Source of the DNA: CAZGQY01 sp964528035
GTDB lineage: Bacteria > Pseudomonadota > Gammaproteobacteria > Methylococcales > UBA1147
Direction: 5' to 3'
NCBI GenBank assembly: GCA_964528035.1
Contig: CAZGQY010000080.1
Coordinates: 1 to 17,532 of the forward strand
DNA length: 17,532 nt
Shown here piece by piece: positions 14,073 to 17,532 of this stretch (positions are counted from its first letter, which is position 1; each line of letters begins with the position of its first letter). The notes under the pieces are model-generated. The model searched no databases. It was not told the origin of the DNA and was given only the letters and a program-made list of their open reading frames with translations. Both the position numbers and the translations under genes were made by a program.

Positions 14073-14872
14073 GGTGGAATGGAATCGGTGGCAACTTTGG
14101 TTTGGCCATCGTTTCATTTTCCTGTGGTAAACATGAGTATATAGGACGTTGCTATCAACGGCGTGAAATTGATTAAATCTGGCGTTTTGAAAATGGCGGA
14201 CATTTATGGCCAGTTACAGCTAATCTAAATGCCTGAAGAAAACGATGGTACAAAAAACAGCATCGAATACATAGCCTTGTCCGAATAAGAAAAATAAGGA
14301 AGAAGATTTCTTGATAATATATGGAAGAAAATACTCCATTTTCAAATCGCCAGGTTTAAGGTAGTTTAAGATCACCGCTGACAGGACGTTGATAACCGGG
14401 AGGGGTTTATGGGACAAATTGGAAAAGGGTGAAAGATTGATTCAAAACGCGTTTTGTATTTTGGCGGGGAATAGGGGAGGGGTGTACCGAAAAACGACCG
14501 TTTTATGGGACATAAAAAAAGGAGATCCAATTGACGGTCCTCGGGTATTATGTACAGTCATGAAGGCACTGGTCCGGCCTGAGTTACGACTACCAGATCT
14601 CGTGGAATATTAATTCATAGCTGCGTTTCAAGTGGCTGCGTGTTCCTTATGTCATCATTTCCATCAAAAGTAAATCGGACGGCCGAGCCTTGAGAGTCTC
14701 ACTAGTCAAATTAGTGGCTTACCTGTCAACGAGTTACCAATTTTGTCAATTTCTATTTTTATATATTCACTGTCTCACAAAGTAAACATATCAAGACACA
14801 GCGCTTGAGGTGCCTCTTTCAACGTCTCAGGTTGGTATTCTCATATCGTATATGACAAAAGGAAACACGTTT
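14073..14872. other. Long non-coding or decayed region between brnTA and the resolvase fragment
   Basis: Nothing here reads as an intact gene. A 74-codon plus-strand frame (14389-14613) ends in VYRKTTVLWDIKKGDPIDG ... VMKALVRPE, which vaguely recalls a helix-turn-helix antitoxin (a RKT...I-KGDP...V-KAL pattern). It has no matching N-terminus, so it is at best a relic. Dyads occur at 14700-14717 (CACTA/TAGTG), 14771-14798 and 14841-14855 (TCATAT-CGT-ATATGA). The last 150 bases are AT-rich and may have held a resolvase recombination site. Confidence 0.4.
14771..14798. repeat. 28-bp dyad resembling a resolvase res subsite
   Basis: TGTCT (14771-14775) and AGACA (14794-14798) bound a stretch of exactly 28 bases, the length of a typical subsite I for Tn3-family resolvases, whose half-sites start with TGTC. 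Further TGTC/GACA half-sites lie near 14722, 14743 and 14853. The inner bases match poorly, so this is only suggestive. Confidence 0.3.
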
Positions 14873-15226
14873 ATGGCTCTTATCGGATACGCCCGTGTTA
14901 GCTCGGTTGGTCAAAGCCTCGATGTACAACTTGATAAACTTGCACACTGCGAAAAAATATTTCAGGAAAAGAAAAGCGGGAAAACGACCAAACACCCATG
15001 GCTTCATGCGTGCTTGGAGTATGTCAGGGCAGGGGATGTGTTAGTAATTTTCCGTTTAGGTCGGCTTGCCCGTTCTACCTTTGATTTGTGTAAAATTGCC
15101 AAACAGCTCGAAGAAAAAAACGTTGATCTGCAAGTGCTTGATCAAAATATCAATACCAGTGATGCCACAGGGCGTTTGCTGTTTAACATGCTCAGCTTTG
15201 TACTTTGCCTGCGGATCACACTCTGA
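14873..15226 (+). pseudogene. Serine recombinase (resolvase/invertase) catalytic domain, truncated
   Basis: The frame opens MALIGYARVSSVGQSLDVQL, carrying the catalytic Ser of resolvases in YARVSS. It continues through RAGDVLVIFRLGRLARST to DATGRLLFNMLS at about 15196. There the family sequence stops abruptly: the usual next segment (AIAQFE-like, then the long E helix and DNA-binding HTH) is missing. The frame then runs about 10 codons through foreign sequence to a stop. AAAGGAA lies 9 bases before the ATG, so the start is genuine. Without the E helix and HTH it cannot act as a normal resolvase. The foreign sequence is the FRG-domain fragment, in a different frame. Confidence 0.82.
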
Positions 15227-15593
15227 CGAAAACGCCTATGTATATGTGATGCAAAGTGGTGGCTTCAGGCCTGTTAATGATCGGAATCCTACTGTTCCAA
15301 ACAGAAGAGAATACCCACATATACCAATTAGCTATCTAGACCTTTACGATGTAGATGTAGCATTTCACGGCGTTACCTATGATGATCTTCCTTATCTTTT
15401 TGAGGCATTTATACCTCAGGAAAGGCTACAAGCGCAGGGCGGCCGATTTCTGTTCTGGCGACAGCTAGACCTTCAATTAATCACGGCACGCCAGTTGATT
15501 CCCATCAAGATTGCTTCAGACGCAAAGAAAAACCTTTTCTCGGAGTTGTCAGCGTTTGGAATCACGAGAGAGGTGCTTTTTCCCAATGAATAA
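15192..15593 (+). pseudogene. FRG-domain protein, 5'-truncated remnant
   Basis: The frame reads SALYFACGSHSDENAYVYVM, typical of the FRG domain after its missing RLLDW-type motif. It is followed by LFEAFIPQERLQAQGGRFLFW and an ending of IPIKIASDAKKNLFSELSAF and GITREVLFPN, which match the domain's C-terminal part. The N-terminal half and start codon are missing. The coding sequence begins exactly where the resolvase stops being recognisable, around bases 15192-15197, with GCT shared by both. It is in a different frame from the resolvase, so no fusion protein is made. FRG proteins occur in accessory and defence-rich regions, but their biochemical role is unsettled. Confidence 0.75.
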
Positions 15594-15616
15594 ATTTTTC
15601 TAGTTTTCTCCATAAC

Positions 15617-15636
15617 CTACAAACGACCCTTTGTAG
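15617..15636. terminator. Weak hairpin between the FRG remnant and the toxin operon
   Basis: CTACAAA (15617-15623) pairs with TTTGTAG (15630-15636) around a 6-base loop. The following bases are T-rich but not a clean run. It could stop transcripts from the resolvase/FRG remnant. Confidence 0.3.
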
Positions 15637-15668
15637 TTTATATCTTTTTGGTAATGAAACATTTTTTC

Positions 15669-15697
15669 TTGATATATCCCACTTAGTGTTATATATT
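15669..15697 (+). promoter_or_regulatory. Sigma-70 promoter of the three-gene toxin-antitoxin operon
   Basis: TTGATA (15669-15674) and TATATT (15692-15697) are 17 bases apart, each matching 5 of 6 consensus bases. Transcription would begin near 15704, giving a leader of about 30 bases before the toxin start at 15735. Confidence 0.6.
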
Positions 15698-15734
15698 GAA
15701 AAGAGGATATTAATACTTAACCAGTGAGAAAACG

Positions 15735-16103
15735 TTGCAGATTTTTAAAAATACTTGGTTTCAACGTTTTGCACGAAGGGAAAAGATCACTGATGAGGTT
15801 TTAAAAGATGCCATAGCGAGAGCAGAGAAAGGCACAATTGATGCTGATCTTGGTGGCAATGTTATTAAACAGCGTATTGCAAGAGTAGGGCAGGGGAAAT
15901 CTGGTGGTTATAGAACCTTCATTGTTTTTAAAAAAGGTGATAAAGCTTTTTTCGTTTATGGGTTTGCAAAAAGCGAGCGAGAAAATATTGATAAAAATGA
16001 AATAGATGTGTTTAAAAAATCTGCAAAGGAATTGTTAGCTTTGTCTGATAAACACATTCGAGAATTAATTGAAAATGGAGCATTGACAGAGGTTGAACCA
16101 TGA
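15735..16103 (+). CDS. RelE/HigB-superfamily toxin
   Basis: The 122-aa protein shows the pattern of a RelE-superfamily toxin subgroup: IFKNTWFQRFARREKITDEV, IDADLGGNVIKQRIARVGQG, KSGGYRTFIVFKKGDKAFFV and YGFAKSERENIDKNE, then a helical C-terminus. Related toxins are ribosome-dependent mRNA nucleases; the basic residues in KQRIAR and GGYRT fit an RNA-binding face. The start is a TTG at 15735, with GTGAG upstream; no better ATG exists and the family begins here. The stop codon overlaps the antitoxin ATG (ATGA). Toxin-before-antitoxin order is typical of HigBA-like pairs. The sequence looks intact. Confidence 0.85.
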   Translation: MQIFKNTWFQRFARREKITDEVLKDAIARAEKGTIDADLGGNVIKQRIARVGQGKSGGYRTFIVFKKGDKAFFVYGFAKSERENIDKNEIDVFKKSAKELLALSDKHIRELIENGALTEVEP

Positions 16104-16423
16104 GTGAAAAAAAACAATATAAATCAGAAGCCCTTGCATCTATTCATGAAACAATGGATTCTCTCCATCAGATTGGAGCCATTGAAAAAAAAACCATGAG
16201 GAACTTTGATACGGATTGTCTTGAAGTCATTTCTGAGATAAAACCAAAGGATATTCGAGATATTCGCAAGCGTGAGCATGCCTCACAACCCGTTTTTGCA
16301 ATGTATCTCAACGTATCTAAGAATCTTGTTTCTGACTGGGAGAGAGGTATTAAAAAGCCAGGTGGGCCAGCTCTACGTTTAATAAATATCGTAAAAAAAC
16401 ATGGCTTAAATGCTTTAACGTGA
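16100..16423 (+). CDS. HTH (XRE/NadS-like) antitoxin
   Basis: The 107-aa protein has a charged N-terminal half and a helix-turn-helix domain at about 50-107: KPKDIRDIRKREHASQPVFA, MYLNVSKNLVSDWERGIKKP and GGPALRLINIVKKHGL. This is the usual antitoxin for the RelE/HigB subgroup encoded just upstream. It should bind the toxin and repress the operon. It overlaps the toxin gene by 4 bases (ATGA) and the third gene by 4 bases (GTGA), so all three are translationally coupled. Confidence 0.87.
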   Translation: MSEKKQYKSEALASIHETMDSLHQIGAIEKKTMRNFDTDCLEVISEIKPKDIRDIRKREHASQPVFAMYLNVSKNLVSDWERGIKKPGGPALRLINIVKKHGLNALT

Positions 16424-17091
16424 TATCTGCCATGAACGATCATAGAAATAAATGCATAGAAAATTGCGTCGCTCAAAAAAGGAACGAAATTAATAATATT
16501 GATGAGGCTTTTTTTGGGAATGTAATTGGCGTTGCCCAAGCGATTGAGCAACTCAAAGATGCGTTGGATAAAATTGATGTGAGCCTTGATCAACGCGAAT
16601 TCGAAAAAGCATCCAGCCTTGGTTATAGTGAGGTAGCTTCAGAGTTTATTTTTCTTCAACGCTGCCTTGGCGGCCTTCACGATACGGTCAATCAAAAAGA
16701 GAAGCTAACTCAAGATATATGCCTTGAGTTATGCAATGAGCTGGAGAATGTCCGTAACGAAGAAGTTGCCCCTATAGTCGAGCAAAAAATTGAAAGTCTT
16801 AAACCTAAAGACACACCCATGAAAATTGAAGTTATTCTTGGTAAAAAAACCAATGCAAAACTTCACGCTCTACAAAACATTAGGCATACACCGATAGAAA
16901 ACTTAGCCGAGAGTATTCTTGCATCTGCCATGCAAAAAGATGAAAAATATTGGCAAGAATTTGAAAACAACAAGCCGGCGATACCACATATAAGTGACGA
17001 AAAAAAAGAATTTTATACAGGCGATGAAGTTAATAATCACATCAAAGCATTAGGCGAACAGCACAAAGAACGCATTAAAAACTTGTATTAG
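16420..17091 (+). CDS. Third protein of the toxin-antitoxin operon, unknown; possible ribbon-helix-helix segment
   Basis: The protein has 223 aa from the GTG at 16420, or 219 from the ATG at 16432. The first 125 residues are helical and charged (about 35-60 and 95-125 could be coiled coil). Residues about 134-176 read as strand-helix-helix: MKIEVIL, then KKTNAKLHALQNIR, then PIENLAESILASAMQ. This is the layout of a ribbon-helix-helix DNA-binding domain. The tail is polar. There is no signal peptide or membrane helix. The GTGA overlap with the antitoxin gene argues for coupled expression. I do not recognise the family. A second regulator, an added antitoxin or a chaperone-like partner are all possible; only the context and the fold guess support these. 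Confidence 0.7.
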   Translation: MISAMNDHRNKCIENCVAQKRNEINNIDEAFFGNVIGVAQAIEQLKDALDKIDVSLDQREFEKASSLGYSEVASEFIFLQRCLGGLHDTVNQKEKLTQDICLELCNELENVRNEEVAPIVEQKIESLKPKDTPMKIEVILGKKTNAKLHALQNIRHTPIENLAESILASAMQKDEKYWQEFENNKPAIPHISDEKKEFYTGDEVNNHIKALGEQHKERIKNLY

Positions 17092-17297
17092 TAGAAAAGC
17101 CTCGCTTCATTTTAAGAAAATCCGTCAAAAAGTGAACAGTTTCCTATGAGAGTTTTCACTCATGATTTTCCACAATCTGCGTTATCACTCATTAATCCTG
17201 ACCAATTTTTAAGCAATCTGATAGACCCGTTTATCATTCAAGTATTTGAGGGGCTAATATCACGGTAAACGCAGAGGTTTTTCCACAAATCCTGTTG
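17092..17297. other. Non-coding stretch after the toxin-antitoxin operon
   Basis: No gene is supported here. Minus-strand frames of about 12 and 26 codons occur but have no ribosome site or family features. GGTTTTTC (17276-17283) and GAAAAACC (17297-17304) form an 8-bp dyad that overlaps the neighbouring terminator and could compete with it. No terminator for the toxin-antitoxin operon was found. Confidence 0.35.
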
Positions 17298-17331
17298 AAA
17301 AACCCCGCCTAATCGATTAGACCAAGCGGGG
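17298..17331 (-). terminator. Rho-independent terminator for the minus-strand genes at the right edge
   Basis: On the minus strand CCCCGC (complement of 17326-17331) pairs with GCGGGG (complement of 17303-17308), followed by TTTTT. The loop carries the perfect palindrome CTAATCGATTAG, which can extend the stem. It lies 9 bases after the stop of the DUF2958-like frame. Confidence 0.8.
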
Positions 17332-17339
17332 TAGTTGGG

Positions 17340-17474
17340 TCAAGCTTTGATATGTTCTAGCTGTCTTGCTCCACTGGCATACTGGTTTAAGGTTTTATCT
17401 GCCTTGAAGCCAAGATTACGCTCAATTGGTAAACCTAACCTGCCACGGGTTTGCGTGAGTTCAGATATGCTCAA
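17340..17474 (-). CDS. Short DUF2958-like reading frame (small gene or C-terminal remnant)
   Basis: A frame of 44 codons reads LSISELTQTRGRLGLPIERN, then GFKADKTLNQYASGARQLE. This matches the C-terminal end of DUF2958 proteins, common on plasmids and integrative elements (typical pattern SLSEL...RG.LGLPIERD..F). The rest of the domain is missing, because an in-frame stop lies just upstream. A TTG at 17474 overlaps the stop of the frame entering from the right edge (TTGA), with GGTGA about 10 bases before it, so translation as a small coupled ORF is possible. A frameshifted or truncated DUF2958 gene is equally likely. Confidence 0.45.
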   Translation of the reverse strand: MSISELTQTRGRLGLPIERNLGFKADKTLNQYASGARQLEHIKA

Positions 17475-17532
17475 GCAAAGGGGTCACCATTTAGCCAACC
17501 CCTGTCAACAGGCAAAGCAACTTTATTCACCA
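17471..17532 (-). CDS. Partial gene entering from the right edge (C-terminal tail)
   Basis: A minus-strand frame open to the window edge reads VNKVALPVDRGWLNGDPFA and then stops at 17471-17473. Only 19 codons are visible and no family can be assigned. The overlap of its stop with the TTG of the next frame suggests an operon, or an original single gene split by a frameshift. Confidence 0.25.
   Translation of the reverse strand, partial: VNKVALPVDRGWLNGDPFA

Noticed and set aside
14220..14417. Minus-strand frame of 65 codons
   Set aside because: No ribosome site, no family features, composition follows the AT-rich non-coding surroundings.
1..17532. CRISPR arrays, tRNA and rRNA genes
   Set aside because: No regularly spaced repeats and no tRNA- or rRNA-like conserved segments were seen on either strand.

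Overview
The window looks like a chromosomal segment of a gammaproteobacterium with fairly low GC. The grounds are a MepA-type murein endopeptidase, a PEP-CTERM sorted protein, a PspA-like protein and the general style of the two-component genes. The species cannot be named from the sequence.

Left part (about 1-11560): mostly intact genes of envelope and signalling type. In order these are mepA; a two-receiver response regulator whose first receiver has lost its phosphoacceptor Asp; a very acidic secreted or anchored protein (minus); and a PEP-CTERM protein (minus) with its own terminator. Next comes a minus-strand operon of PspA-like protein, polytopic membrane protein and secreted von Willebrand A (VWA) protein. 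It lies head to head with an OmpR-type regulator and a large membrane histidine kinase. The divergent region holds an 11-bp-spaced TTTACA direct repeat just upstream of a candidate promoter, so kinase, regulator and operon may form one envelope-stress circuit. A small secreted protein and a membrane-anchored MutS-like ATPase follow. The ATPase is preceded by a 106-bp nested palindrome that could fold into a three-way junction.

Right part (about 11600-17532): an accessory region full of toxin-antitoxin modules and broken mobility genes. It contains a Phd/YefM antitoxin with a frameshifted, truncated PIN toxin; a 95-bp element with 16-bp perfect inverted ends; a truncated and frameshifted tyrosine integrase; a brnT-brnA pair on the minus strand; and a serine resolvase catalytic domain fused out of frame to the C-terminal part of an FRG-domain gene. 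It ends with an apparently intact three-gene operon (RelE/HigB-like toxin, HTH antitoxin, and a third protein with a possible ribbon-helix-helix segment), then a small DUF2958-like reading frame and terminator entering from the right edge. The decay suggests an old integration hotspot where mainly the toxin-antitoxin genes still look functional.

The strongest candidates for something new are the PspA/membrane/VWA operon with its facing two-component system, the three-gene toxin-antitoxin operon, and the palindrome ahead of the membrane MutS-like gene. All functional assignments rest on motifs read by eye; no database search was run.
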